NCBI RefSeq assembly: GCF_000348725.1
Contig: NC_020813.1
Location: 372,001 to 436,000 of the forward strand
DNA length: 64,000 nucleotides
Reading direction: 5' to 3'
DNA from: Pseudobdellovibrio exovorus JSS
Lineage (GTDB): Bacteria; Bdellovibrionota; Bdellovibrionia; Bdellovibrionales; Bdellovibrionaceae
Every line of letters begins with the position of its first letter. Positions within the stretch are counted from its first letter, which is position 1. The notes beneath the pieces were generated by a model, which saw only the letters and a program-made list of their open reading frames with translations, did not search any database and was not told the origin of the DNA. Below are positions 28,732 through 36,508 of the stretch, piece by piece. The translations under genes were made by a program, and so were the position numbers.

Positions 28732-29197
28732 TTTTCGGATGGTACTTTTCAAAAGCACACGGAAATCCAAAAACAGATAAAGAAAACAGGTTCTCTTCAC
28801 TTCACGTTAGATAGATTCAAAAAGTCTTAAATAAACAAGACCTAGCGTTCTTAGTCCCCGCTTCAACTCTAAGATATTGATGGTCGTACTTAAAGGTACA
28901 CAAATATTTTATCTATTATTTTAGAATCTGATAATGTGTCCGAATTCTGGAGGTTTCGCTGTCATTGAGGACTTTGTTGCAGAAATTAAACATCAAATTC
29001 GTTGGCTACGATTTTGCCTTATCTCTTTTTGAGTAAGTGGGTAGGGACGATCTTGCTATTATAAGCAATAGGCGTAGCGCTCAGCAAAGTGATGGCTCAG
29101 GGGGTAGGAAGACATGGACACCATGATGATCTATATACGCAAGTCTGGGGCAGAGATCACGAGCAAAACATGATCCCATTGACAATGGGTAACATAT
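28732..29197. other. gene-poor region between tRNA and toxin-antitoxin pair
   Basis: No convincing gene was seen in these 466 bases. A 32-codon frame at 28934-29032 and a 19-codon frame from the ATG at 29114 (with GGTAGGAAG before it) are present but match nothing I know. A perfect palindrome CCCATTG-A-CAATGGG at 29175-29189 precedes the toxin start. The stretch directly after a tRNA 3' end is a common integration point, but no integrase or repeat of the tRNA end was found. Confidence 0.5.
29175..29189 (+). promoter_or_regulatory. palindromic operator candidate of the toxin-antitoxin operon
   Basis: CCCATTG-A-CAATGGG is a perfect 7+7 inverted repeat ending 8 bases before the toxin ATG. Type II antitoxins usually bind such palindromes to repress their own operon. 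A TTGACA lies within it, but a matching -10 would overlap the start codon. Confidence 0.4.
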
Positions 29198-29554
29198 ATG
29201 ATACATATTAAATCAAGGCCTTATATCATCAAGATTTTTCACCAAGAGAGTGGCAAGGCTCCTTATTCGGAATGGATTAGGACTCTGGATGACTCAGTTC
29301 GCGCCCGAGTAGCGGCAAGAATTGCTCGCTTTGAAGATGGTCACTTCGGTGATTACAAGGCTGTTGGTGATGGTGTTCTGGAAGCAAGATTCTTTTTTGG
29401 TTCAGGACACAGGGTTTATTTCTCTGTTCATGGTGACGAGATAATCTTGCTACTGAATGGTGGAGATAAATCTACGCAGGCAGATGACATTGAAAAGGCG
29501 AAAGAGTTGTTAAAGACTTATTTGGAGGATCAAGATGCCAACAAGAAGCAGTAA
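29198..29554 (+). CDS. RelE/HigB-like toxin (Gp49/DUF891 type)
   Basis: The product is 118 aa. It fits the Gp49-like RelE superfamily: YSEWIRTLDDSVRARVAARI, then EARFFFGSGHRVYFSVHGDE and LLLNGGDKSTQADDIEKAKE. Members are mostly ribosome-dependent mRNA interferases. The N-terminus has about 15 residues before the usual start of the domain, and no Shine-Dalgarno precedes the ATG. The 3' end overlaps the antitoxin gene by 20 bases, toxin first, as in HigBA. Confidence 0.9.
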   Translation: MIHIKSRPYIIKIFHQESGKAPYSEWIRTLDDSVRARVAARIARFEDGHFGDYKAVGDGVLEARFFFGSGHRVYFSVHGDEIILLLNGGDKSTQADDIEKAKELLKTYLEDQDANKKQ

Positions 29555-29822
29555 TTGGAGCGAAGATGTTTCGCAAGAGCTTCGAGACACCAACTATGCG
29601 CAAAGCTTTTTATTGGCTCTGTTGGACGAGGGTGACGACTTACAGACGGCATTGGGAAGGCTGATTCGCCTGTATGGAGTTAAAGAGTATGCACAGTTGG
29701 TTGAAATGGAAGATTCTGCGATTCAAAGAGCAATCAATCCGGCTCATAATCCAACAAAAGGCACGCTCGAAAAACTTTTGGCTCCATTAAAGCTCAGTCT
29801 CGGGGTAAAGCCAGCAGCTTGA
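29535..29822 (+). CDS. HigA-like antitoxin, HTH
   Basis: The product is 95 aa. It matches the addiction-module antidote family of COG3636 type: DTNYAQSFLLALLDEGDDLQ at the N-terminus, then a helix-turn-helix region (KEYAQLVEMEDSAIQRAINP) and the tail TKGTLEKLLAPLKLSL. It neutralises the toxin and probably represses the operon. A Shine-Dalgarno TTGGAGGA lies inside the toxin gene, 6 bases before the ATG. The order toxin then antitoxin with a 20-base overlap implies translational coupling. Confidence 0.9.
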   Translation: MPTRSSNWSEDVSQELRDTNYAQSFLLALLDEGDDLQTALGRLIRLYGVKEYAQLVEMEDSAIQRAINPAHNPTKGTLEKLLAPLKLSLGVKPAA

Positions 29823-29919
29823 AGGCATTTGTAGCGTCTTGTAATGCTTCTTAAAAACGAGTGTTGAAATCATTAAAGAAAACAAAACTACGCGCTCCCA
29901 CAATTATATTATTTAAATT

Positions 29920-30003
29920 ATCCTTTGGATGTTTCTAAAGGATGTCTCTTCGGAAATGAGCCTCTGGAGAGACACTAAGCCCACTGAAAAGTGGGCTTTT
30001 TTA
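29920..30003 (+). ncRNA. three consecutive hairpins ending in a terminator; possible small RNA
   Basis: ATCCTTT/AAAGGAT (29920-29943), GTCTCT/AGAGAC (29944-29973) and the GC-rich AGCCCACT/AGTGGGCT (29978-29997) with a T-run follow one another. The last is a good rho-independent terminator for the toxin-antitoxin operon. The compact three-stem layout could also be an independent small RNA. The AT-rich stretch before it (29900-29919) could contain a -10 box, but no clear -35 is seen. Confidence 0.5.
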
Positions 30004-30018
30004 TTGAAGATATTTTCT

Positions 30019-30723
30019 TTAAGCTTCGTCTGTAGCTGTTATTTTTTTTACATATCTCATTAAAACATCAGCATGCTTATTTAATTCAATAATTTCTACG
30101 TGGCTTCCATTGCGATCAGGGTGAAATACCAGCGATAGTTTTTTCTTGGCGGCGCTGACGAGCTCTTGGGTTAATTCAGTTCTTAATTCAAAGCCATTTT
30201 GCGAAAAATACACCAAAGAGTTTTCAACGTCTTTTGGGAAAGAGGGTTCATTCGGAATACTTTTTTTGGAATGCTTCATTTCTTTAAGGCGCAGCTTTTG
30301 CTTTTGATATTGGATTTTGCGAAGTAAGCTTTGTTTTTCTTTGAGTGCTGCTTTTTTTTCTTCCCATGCTTGGGACTGGGCTGTTGGCTTTGCTTTCACA
30401 TGAGACGCTGAGGTCATTTTTTCTATTTCTAATTTAGATTCGAAGAAATCAGGATTTTTACCTTCTGTAGCTAATAGTGTGGCCCAGATATGTTTGCAGA
30501 AAAGATCCTTCTTTCCAGCTGGGCAGTTGCAATCTACAAACAGAGTGGGGCTTGAAACTGCATTTGATTTTAAACTGACTTTAAACGGCGGAGTTGTTCG
30601 CATAAACGCAACAACTTCGGTATCAGACGGTTGTGATAGAGATGTTTTGCCTTGCGTAAACAGTGCGCGGCCGCTTGAGCGGACTTCAGGTTTAAAGAAA
30701 TGTTCCCAGTTTTCAGTCGACAT
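30019..30723 (-). CDS. SWIM zinc-finger plus J-domain fusion protein
   Basis: The product is 234 aa. The N-terminal part has a SWIM zinc-binding motif CxC-x8-CxH (Cys 65, Cys 67, Cys 76, His 78) in DCNCPAGKKDLFCKH. A Lys/Gln-rich coiled-coil linker (about 118-155) leads to a C-terminal segment with the HPD signature of DnaJ proteins (His 201-Asp 203) in KLSLVFHPDRNG, placed after a helix as in a J domain. SWIM fingers bind DNA or protein, and J domains stimulate Hsp70. I do not know this pairing as a named family. It is divergent from the small gene at 30826. Confidence 0.8.
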   Translation of the reverse strand: MSTENWEHFFKPEVRSSGRALFTQGKTSLSQPSDTEVVAFMRTTPPFKVSLKSNAVSSPTLFVDCNCPAGKKDLFCKHIWATLLATEGKNPDFFESKLEIEKMTSASHVKAKPTAQSQAWEEKKAALKEKQSLLRKIQYQKQKLRLKEMKHSKKSIPNEPSFPKDVENSLVYFSQNGFELRTELTQELVSAAKKKLSLVFHPDRNGSHVEIIELNKHADVLMRYVKKITATDEA

Positions 30724-30825
30724 GTGTCAATCCTAATAATGTTTCGCCTTGCGGGTAAAGTAAAAACATTGCGTAGACCAAGGTGAGTAATTGTTTTAGT
30801 ATCAAGCATCACATTTGGGGGTTGT

Positions 30826-31065
30826 ATGTCAGAAGATTTAAAAGCCGAACTTGATCGCCTGCGTGCAGAAAATGAAGCGTTAAAAAATAAAAAATCTGGA
30901 ACCCTCAGCATGAAGGTCAGCGAAAAAGGAGCCTTGTCTGTGTACGGAATGGGTCGTTTTCCGATAACGCTTTACAAAGAGCAATGGCTAAAATTATTAA
31001 CTATCGCCGATGAGATTAAACAGTTTATTAAAGATAACGACAGCAAACTTAAAACAAAAGAATAA
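30826..31065 (+). CDS. small conserved hypothetical protein
   Basis: The product is 79 aa. A short N-terminal coiled coil (LKAELDRLRAENEALKNK) is followed by a compact domain with SEKGALSVYGMGRFPITLY and a Lys-rich tail. I have seen this last motif in small proteins of many bacteria, with no known function. Its start is well placed, about 100 bases from the divergent SWIM-J gene. It is convergent with the DUF1456 gene. Confidence 0.7.
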   Translation: MSEDLKAELDRLRAENEALKNKKSGTLSMKVSEKGALSVYGMGRFPITLYKEQWLKLLTIADEIKQFIKDNDSKLKTKE

Positions 31066-31086
31066 TCGCAGATAGAAAAGGCCTAC

Positions 31087-31554
31087 TTAGTCTTTTCCGC
31101 GGAACTTAATTTTCAAACCTTTTAAGAAATAGCGCAAAACCTGATCGCCGCATTCGCGGTAGTTGCTGTGGTCCTTTTTTCTTAGAAAGGCGCTCATCTC
31201 AGCGCGGCCCAAGGGATAATCGGCTAGTTCAAGCAATTCGTGCAAATCCGGTTCTTTCAGTTGAAAGGCCACGCGCAGTTTTTTTAAAACTAAATTATTT
31301 GATATTGGAAACTCAAATGGCATCGGCGGTTTTGACTCATCCTTGCCCCGTTTGTAATAAATAAGGCCATCTAAGAAATGGGCCATGATCACATCACTAC
31401 AGATTGAATATTGCGGATCTTCCTCGTTTTTTAAGAAGCTCTGTATATCGGCTAAAGGAACTTTAAGACCTGCCAGTTCGATAATTTCGATAAGCTTTTG
31501 ATCATTTACATTAATAATGTAGCGAAGACTGCGAAGAACATCGTTATTAAGCAT
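31087..31554 (-). CDS. DUF1456 family protein (YehS-like)
   Basis: The product is 155 aa made of two similar halves, each a helical repeat: NDVLRSLRYIINVNDQKLIE at the N-terminus and LVLKKLRVAFQLKEPDLHEL in the second half. Both are followed by a DYxxC-like stretch (DPQYSICSD, HSNYRECGD) and a hydrophobic helix. This duplication and the sequence match DUF1456/YehS. The function is unknown. The gene is convergent with the small gene at 30826 and divergent from the riboswitch-controlled transporter. Confidence 0.88.
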   Translation of the reverse strand: MLNNDVLRSLRYIINVNDQKLIEIIELAGLKVPLADIQSFLKNEEDPQYSICSDVIMAHFLDGLIYYKRGKDESKPPMPFEFPISNNLVLKKLRVAFQLKEPDLHELLELADYPLGRAEMSAFLRKKDHSNYRECGDQVLRYFLKGLKIKFRGKD

Positions 31555-31732
31555 GAATAAGACTTAACTGATTTTGAGCAGATAGTAAATGGCAGTCGCA
31601 CGGCACGCTCATTTTGCTTAAACAAAGTTCTAGTTTTTACAGCCTATGTAGCGTCTTGAGTTCGACCATGGTCTTTGTCGCTATATTGTCATATGCAAGG
31701 ACGTATGATAGCTTAAATGTTAGAAATACGAG

Positions 31733-31795
31733 CTAATATAAGTTCAGAATTTGGCTGAACGTCTCTACCAACTGCCGCTAAGAGTTGACTATTGG
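31733..31795 (+). promoter_or_regulatory. purine riboswitch (guanine-type)
   Basis: The aptamer of the purine riboswitch is visible in full. P1 is CTAATA/TATTGG (31733-31738 with 31790-31795). J1/2 ends in UAUAA. P2 is GTTCAG/CTGAAC with L2 AATTTGG. J2/3 is GTCTCTACC (canonical GUUUCUACC). P3 is AACT/AGTT with L3 containing CCGCTAA. J3/1 is GACTAT. The C in GACTAT is the specificity base for guanine; adenine aptamers have U. It ends 47 bases before the start of the downstream transporter. The expression platform is not clear and may act on translation. Confidence 0.88.
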
Positions 31796-31842
31796 AACGT
31801 CTATAAAGTGCTTCTTACTTAAGGGGCCGATAGGGTTTTAAA

Positions 31843-32841
31843 ATGATAGTTCACTCGAACACTGAAGAAATGAAATCTGGAAGTACGACTCAAGGAGTTT
31901 TATTCGTTGCACTGGGCGCCTCAAGTTACGGCATGCTATCCACCATTGTGAAGCTGGCATATCAACACGGGTTTACGACGGCCGAAGTGGTGATAGCTCA
32001 GTTTGTCTGGGGCCTTTTGTTTTTAACAGTCTTCGATTACCTCTTTAATAAAAAAGGCAAAGCTCCCACATCTCAGGATACGCTTCAGTTACTTATTGCG
32101 GGGATACCATTAGGACTTACGAGTCTACTTTACTACACATCAGTGAAGTATATTAACGCCTCTATTGCCGTGGTGTTATTAATGCAGTCGGTATGGATTG
32201 GCGTCGTTGTCGAGTCTATTCACAGTCGTCGGTGGCCCAGTATGGCGAAAGCTTTAGGCGTCGTGCTGGTTCTATTTGGAACAGTCCTTGCGACCAATGC
32301 TTTAAATGCATCTTCTGGATCTTTAGATATTCGTGGAGTCATCTTTGGGTTCTTATCAGCCCTATCTTTTAGTTGGACACTTTTTTCAAACAGCGCTGTG
32401 GCTTCACACTTGCCTGTTATTAAACGCAGTCAGTTGATGGTCAGTGGCGGGATGATGGTAGCTCTGGTGTTTTCATTTCTGACACAGATTGCTCCGTACT
32501 ATTTAAATTTTGAATTGCTGAATCAAGACATGATTCAAAGTCAGGCGTTTAATTTTTCGATTTTTTCTGGCTATGGTTTGTTAGTCGCACTTTTTGGTAC
32601 GGTGATGCCGCCGTTATTGCTCAATAAAGGCTTTCCAATAATCGGCGTGGGGCTTGGCAGTATTGTGGCTTCAGCAGAGCTTCCCTGTGCTGTTCTAATT
32701 GCCTTTGCTCTGCTACATGAAACAGTAAATGCCAGCCAGTGGCTCGGAGTGGTGATTATCCTTGCTGCCATTGTCGTTTTAAATTACCGCATTGTTGGGA
32801 CAGCTAAAGAGACTTTGGGTGAACCTCATCAAAATCACTAA
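31843..32841 (+). CDS. EamA/DMT-family transporter
   Basis: The product is 332 aa with about ten membrane segments in two similar halves, as in EamA exporters. The first half has VLFVALGASSYGMLSTIVKL and the end of the second has a segment finishing LHETVNASQWLGV. The riboswitch in its leader points to purine-related control, so it may export a purine base or a related compound. That is inference. Its stop overlaps the convergent 91-aa gene by 4 bases. Confidence 0.88.
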   Translation: MIVHSNTEEMKSGSTTQGVLFVALGASSYGMLSTIVKLAYQHGFTTAEVVIAQFVWGLLFLTVFDYLFNKKGKAPTSQDTLQLLIAGIPLGLTSLLYYTSVKYINASIAVVLLMQSVWIGVVVESIHSRRWPSMAKALGVVLVLFGTVLATNALNASSGSLDIRGVIFGFLSALSFSWTLFSNSAVASHLPVIKRSQLMVSGGMMVALVFSFLTQIAPYYLNFELLNQDMIQSQAFNFSIFSGYGLLVALFGTVMPPLLLNKGFPIIGVGLGSIVASAELPCAVLIAFALLHETVNASQWLGVVIILAAIVVLNYRIVGTAKETLGEPHQNH

Positions 32842-33113
32842 TCCTCTTCAAGGATTTCTTTTAGTGTTTTTCGATCTTCTGCATTCAGTACTAACCATTC
32901 CGGTGGTAATTCTTTAACGACGGCAGCCCATGAAGCTTTGACCATATCACGAGCGCGGGGTTTGTCGTGTAGATCACGCAGTAAGTTCAAATGGCGCAAT
33001 ATAATGGTGCGAACGGGTTTATAGAAGCCATTTTCATCTTTGCCAGCATTACTGATGGTATCAGAGGACTCAACCTTTTGAATCAATTCAGAGAAGTAAT
33101 TTTTTAGGCTCAA
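32838..33113 (-). CDS. small hypothetical protein
   Basis: The product is 91 aa, soluble and helical, with no signal peptide, membrane helix or motif I recognise. Its start overlaps the msrAB stop by 4 bases (33110-33113), so it is probably translated as the second gene of an msrAB transcript. Its 3' end overlaps the convergent transporter gene by 4 bases. Confidence 0.6.
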   Translation of the reverse strand: MSLKNYFSELIQKVESSDTISNAGKDENGFYKPVRTIILRHLNLLRDLHDKPRARDMVKASWAAVVKELPPEWLVLNAEDRKTLKEILEED

Positions 33114-34198
33114 AACTCAATCTTTCTTTCGAAGTGGCAGGTGTAGCCATTCGGTACTTTTTGTAGATAACTTTGATGATAGTCTTCAGCGCGCCAAAAG
33201 TCGCTGAGTTGCTGTAGTTGCGTCACGATAGGCTTTTTCCATGCCTTGGATTTTTCTATACGCTGTTTGACTTTTTCAAATGTGGCTTTCTGTTCTGGTG
33301 ATGAATAAAAAACGACCGAGCGATATTGTGTCCCCACATCATTGCCTTGGCGATTCATGGTTGTCGGGTCGTGGATTTTGAAAAAATAAGTCAGGAGTTT
33401 TTCGTAAGATGTTTTTTTAGGGTCAAAAAGAATTTGTACCGCCTCAGCATGACCTGTTTTTCCGAGTTTAACGATTTCATAGGTGGCATTTTTTAGATCT
33501 CCACCAGTATAGCCGACCTGTGTTTCAAGGACTCCGCTTTGTTTACGTAGTAAATCTTCAACGCCCCAGAAACAGCCACCAGCAAACGTGGCGACCTCCC
33601 ACGATTTCTTTTTTGCAAAATCAAATAGGTAGGCTCCATAGCCGAGCTTTTGCATATCAGCTAAAGGTATGAATTTTAGGGAAGCTGAATTGATACAGTA
33701 GCGTAATCCTCCTGCTTCTTTTGGGCCATCGTCGAATACATGACCTAGATGAGATCCGGCGCTACTAGAAAGGACCTCTTTTCTTTCATAGCCTATTTTG
33801 AAGTCAGATTTGAACTTTAGATGTCTGGTGTCGATAGGTTTAGTGAAGCTGGGCCAGCCAGAACCAGAATCGTATTTGTCTAAGGAACTGAATAAAGGTT
33901 CTCCTGAAACAATGTCGACATAAATGCCATCTTCCTTGTGATCCCAATAGGCATTTTTAAATGGAGGTTCTGTTCCGGCTTCCTGTGTACAACTGTACTG
34001 CTGTGGTGTCAGACGTTTTTTCAGTTCTTGTTCGGAAGGCTTTTTATAATCCCGTTTTTCAGATTGAGGTATTGATGTAGATGACGTTGCCGTTTGCTCT
34101 GCTGGTTGTCGTATAGACGAGGGACTAAATTGATGAGTCCATTTAAGACCGAGGTATAATCCTGCACAAAAGAACGCTAGAAGGACGAACTTTTTCAT
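33110..34198 (-). CDS. msrAB: fused methionine sulfoxide reductase MsrB-MsrA, exported
   Basis: The product is 362 aa. An N-terminal signal anchor (about residues 3-20) places it in the periplasm. The MsrB domain comes first (about 60-190) with catalytic Cys 168 in LRYCINS. The MsrA domain follows (about 200-362) with catalytic Cys 209 in GGCFWG and a C-terminal Cys in GYTCHF. It repairs both epimers of oxidised Met in exported proteins. The MsrB zinc Cys pairs are absent ([12 protein letters not shown] instead of CxxC), and Ser 113 replaces a frequent resolving Cys; Cys 70 may substitute. The downstream 91-aa gene overlaps its stop. Confidence 0.93.
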   Translation of the reverse strand: MKKFVLLAFFCAGLYLGLKWTHQFSPSSIRQPAEQTATSSTSIPQSEKRDYKKPSEQELKKRLTPQQYSCTQEAGTEPPFKNAYWDHKEDGIYVDIVSGEPLFSSLDKYDSGSGWPSFTKPIDTRHLKFKSDFKIGYERKEVLSSSAGSHLGHVFDDGPKEAGGLRYCINSASLKFIPLADMQKLGYGAYLFDFAKKKSWEVATFAGGCFWGVEDLLRKQSGVLETQVGYTGGDLKNATYEIVKLGKTGHAEAVQILFDPKKTSYEKLLTYFFKIHDPTTMNRQGNDVGTQYRSVVFYSSPEQKATFEKVKQRIEKSKAWKKPIVTQLQQLSDFWRAEDYHQSYLQKVPNGYTCHFERKIEF

Positions 34199-34308
34199 AA
34201 AACTATTCTAAGCTGTTTTTATTGGAAGATGTTATCTTAAATTTTGATTCGTCTTGAAAGATTTCATTTTGCCAGTGCTTTTCTGCTTCTGCTTTAAGTT
34301 TCATTTTG

Positions 34309-34343
34309 AGTCAAATAAGAATTCTTAAGATCCTTATTTGACT
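34309..34343. terminator. 11-bp inverted repeat between convergent-side gene ends
   Basis: AGTCAAATAAG and CTTATTTGACT flank a 13-base loop. It begins 5 bases beyond the stop of the minus-strand gene at 34349. No clear T-run follows on either strand, so it is a weak terminator candidate. Confidence 0.4.
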
Positions 34344-34348
34344 TAAGA

Positions 34349-34702
34349 CTACTCCACATTCACATAAAGTATACTTACCGAGTACCCGTTCGCTTTACGT
34401 GCAATGGCTGCTTTCGCTTCCACTTGTACAGCTGAAACATTCACAACGCACACACCGATTTGCATTTCAGGATTCATCTCGGAAGCATCAGCTTGTAAGC
34501 ATTTAAATGACTTTGGACTCCAGTCCACTTTAAAGTTCTGAAGTTGAAACCCATCTAAACCAGCTTCACTCAGTTCTTGTTGGATAGAAGCTTGAATACT
34601 GCTTTCGATTTGATCCGTATCTTTCATCGGAATACCGAAATATTGAGCTGAAGCACTGATGCCAAGTCCTAAAGTTAAAATCGCGGACAATATAGTCTTC
34701 AT
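34349..34702 (-). CDS. small secreted hypothetical protein
   Basis: The product is 117 aa with a signal peptide cleaved after ASA (about residue 19). The mature domain has two Cys (about 68 and 84) that may pair, and ends with SVSILYVNVE. I recognise no family. It follows the 126-aa secreted protein gene with 9 bases between, so the two are probably co-transcribed and may act together outside the cytoplasm. Confidence 0.65.
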   Translation of the reverse strand: MKTILSAILTLGLGISASAQYFGIPMKDTDQIESSIQASIQQELSEAGLDGFQLQNFKVDWSPKSFKCLQADASEMNPEMQIGVCVVNVSAVQVEAKAAIARKANGYSVSILYVNVE

Positions 34703-34711
34703 AAAAGCTTC

Positions 34712-35092
34712 TTACATTTCACAAGTTAAATTAACTGAATAAGCTTTAAGACCGCCGGAAATGGCGATATCCATAATAGCGTTAGTTGTGCCATCGTCAT
34801 TAGTCTTCTTAAGAACGATATCCACCGTAGAGGAACCAGAATCAGCTGACAGCAATGTCTCATTCGCCATCACTAATGACTTTACATCTGAAGATGAAAA
34901 TATAAGATCATCTTTAGCGGTAACATCAATCAAGACAGCGCCTTGCCCATGATAATTGTAACCAATTAAAACATTCAGTTCTAACTTTCCGCCCACAGTC
35001 CCTTTACATCCGATATCACCAGGAGTGGCCAATGCCGATTGGGAAGCTAAGATCATCAGTGTGGCTAAAGTTGCAGTAAGTACTTTTGTCAT
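34712..35092 (-). CDS. small secreted hypothetical protein
   Basis: The product is 126 aa from the ATG at 35092, chosen because AAGGAGA lies just upstream and because it gives a clean signal peptide (about residues 1-21, cleavage after ALA). A longer frame to 35179 has no such support. The mature part holds two Cys (one in GCKGTVGG, one at the C-terminus LTCEM) that probably form a disulfide, and is likely beta-rich. I recognise no family. It precedes the 117-aa secreted protein gene. Confidence 0.7.
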   Translation of the reverse strand: MTKVLTATLATLMILASQSALATPGDIGCKGTVGGKLELNVLIGYNYHGQGAVLIDVTAKDDLIFSSSDVKSLVMANETLLSADSGSSTVDIVLKKTNDDGTTNAIMDIAISGGLKAYSVNLTCEM

Positions 35093-35267
35093 GGAAGTCT
35101 CCTTATGTGTATAAGATGTGTATAAGCGTATATATAAATCCATATTTAAAAACTTGATGGCGAGTCTATCAAAAGCCATTTGTTTTCTCTACCGAGGGAT
35201 GCCGCAGGTAAAAACAATACAGAGATGTCAAAAGATTAGACGATGCGAAAAAGACTGTGCCCTCATC

Positions 35268-36494
35268 TTAGCGAAATCTAAAGTTTTTGATTCGCTGAAC
35301 TTTGTGGCGGTAGGCTTCTTTCCATTTAGAGGAGTCTCCGTCACTTACTTTTTCTACCTGTGCCAATTGAAAGATATCTTCTAATTGATTGTCGCTTAGG
35401 CTTTCTGCCATGCTGACAAACAAATCCCGTCCCGCCTGCGAAATGGTATAGCCTCCTGCACCTGAGTTACCACTAGCGCCCCATGCTGTGATACGACCAG
35501 AGCCAGACATCAAAGTATCGCGCGAGAAATCAGAAAGCTTTAAAGGTCTGTCGGCTTTACTGTATCCAAAAGCATTACCATAGTCGTTGATGACACCGAT
35601 AGACTGATCACATTTGGGGTTGGAACCTTCCACCACTGTAGATTTTAAACAGTAAAGTTTATTATTATGATGATCGGCATCTTGGCTGCGAACGAAGTTC
35701 ATCCAGATAGCTAAGGCTTCGCGCTCGGTTAAAAGCTGTGCCTGTAAGGCGCGATCACGGGGAGCATAACGAGCCATCTCATTTCGGAAACTAAATCCCT
35801 GTGGCTTGTCCGTATTGGTATTACGGCTGTCTGTGACTTGAAATCCCTTTTGTTTAATTTCAACAACTACATTTTCAAATAGAACACGATTTCCAATGGC
35901 AGCCGGAGCTTGCGACTTTTGCTCCCAAGGATTTTCACTCGGGCAGTCATTACAGACAACATCAACAGGGCAATAGGTACTGCTATAGAAGCCCATCATT
36001 CGAGCCATCAGTGTTCCCATTACGGCCTGTGGAATTTCTTTATGTCCGCCGCCAGCATAGCGCTTCGGCTCATACTTCACTTTTAAAACACGTTTCTTCC
36101 CACCATCTTGTTTGGCATCAAAAGAGCAATCAAACTTTGCGGTCATACCATTAAAAGGATTGCTGGCCGATTTTGGAGTATAAGTGCATTGTACTTGGGG
36201 ACGCTGAATACCTGCCGCAGTTCTTTGGTAGTTGAAACCACATTTTTCTGTCAGGTACTGAGCGATATCAATTTTATCTGTTTGATTGTCTTTGTCGTCT
36301 TCTTCAATATTACGGATTTCAGATAAAGGTTTAAAACTTCTTTTGACCCGCATATTGGCAATCAGTTCAAGACGCGCACGAGGGTCCATTGTTCTAAAGT
36401 AATCTTTTTCACTACGGGCTTGTGCCTGAGACACAGTTGGTGTGCTCAGTAGAGCGAAAAGGGTCGTGTAAATAGCTAGGTGAGTTGCCTTCAT
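35268..36494 (-). CDS. secreted protein with atypical-kinase-like motifs
   Basis: The product is 408 aa from the ATG at 36494 (AAGAGG upstream), with a signal peptide. A strand with VLKVKY (Lys about 138) and a helix AVMGTLMARMMG follow. Then comes a block ADHHNNKLYC (about 273-282) and, after a Cys-bearing loop, IGVINDYGNAFG (about 299-310). The order Lys strand, HxxN, then hINDYGxxFG is like the catalytic loop and DFG-like motif of atypical kinases (PI3K, HipA, Fam20 types). It is inference, not a recognised family. Four Cys near 175-184 (CPVDVVCNDC) may bind metal. It is a paralogue of the neighbour at 36509. Confidence 0.65.
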   Translation of the reverse strand: MKATHLAIYTTLFALLSTPTVSQAQARSEKDYFRTMDPRARLELIANMRVKRSFKPLSEIRNIEEDDKDNQTDKIDIAQYLTEKCGFNYQRTAAGIQRPQVQCTYTPKSASNPFNGMTAKFDCSFDAKQDGGKKRVLKVKYEPKRYAGGGHKEIPQAVMGTLMARMMGFYSSTYCPVDVVCNDCPSENPWEQKSQAPAAIGNRVLFENVVVEIKQKGFQVTDSRNTNTDKPQGFSFRNEMARYAPRDRALQAQLLTEREALAIWMNFVRSQDADHHNNKLYCLKSTVVEGSNPKCDQSIGVINDYGNAFGYSKADRPLKLSDFSRDTLMSGSGRITAWGASGNSGAGGYTISQAGRDLFVSMAESLSDNQLEDIFQLAQVEKVSDGDSSKWKEAYRHKVQRIKNFRFR

Positions 36495-36508
36495 CGGAGC
36501 CTCTTTTG

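Noticed and set aside
28934-29032. 32-codon frame after the tRNA, possible transposase or integrase remnant
   Set aside because: It has no good ribosome site and matches no family I know; too short to support as a gene or remnant.
29114-29173. 19-codon frame with a good Shine-Dalgarno before the toxin gene
   Set aside because: A leader peptide is possible, but no conserved feature supports it.
29179-29207. TTGACA-17-TACATA promoter for the toxin gene
   Set aside because: The -10 box would overlap the toxin start codon, so the mRNA would begin inside the coding region.
30479-30736. Plus-strand open frame opposite the SWIM-J gene
   Set aside because: It is a shadow of the minus-strand gene, whose zinc-finger and HPD motifs make it the real one.
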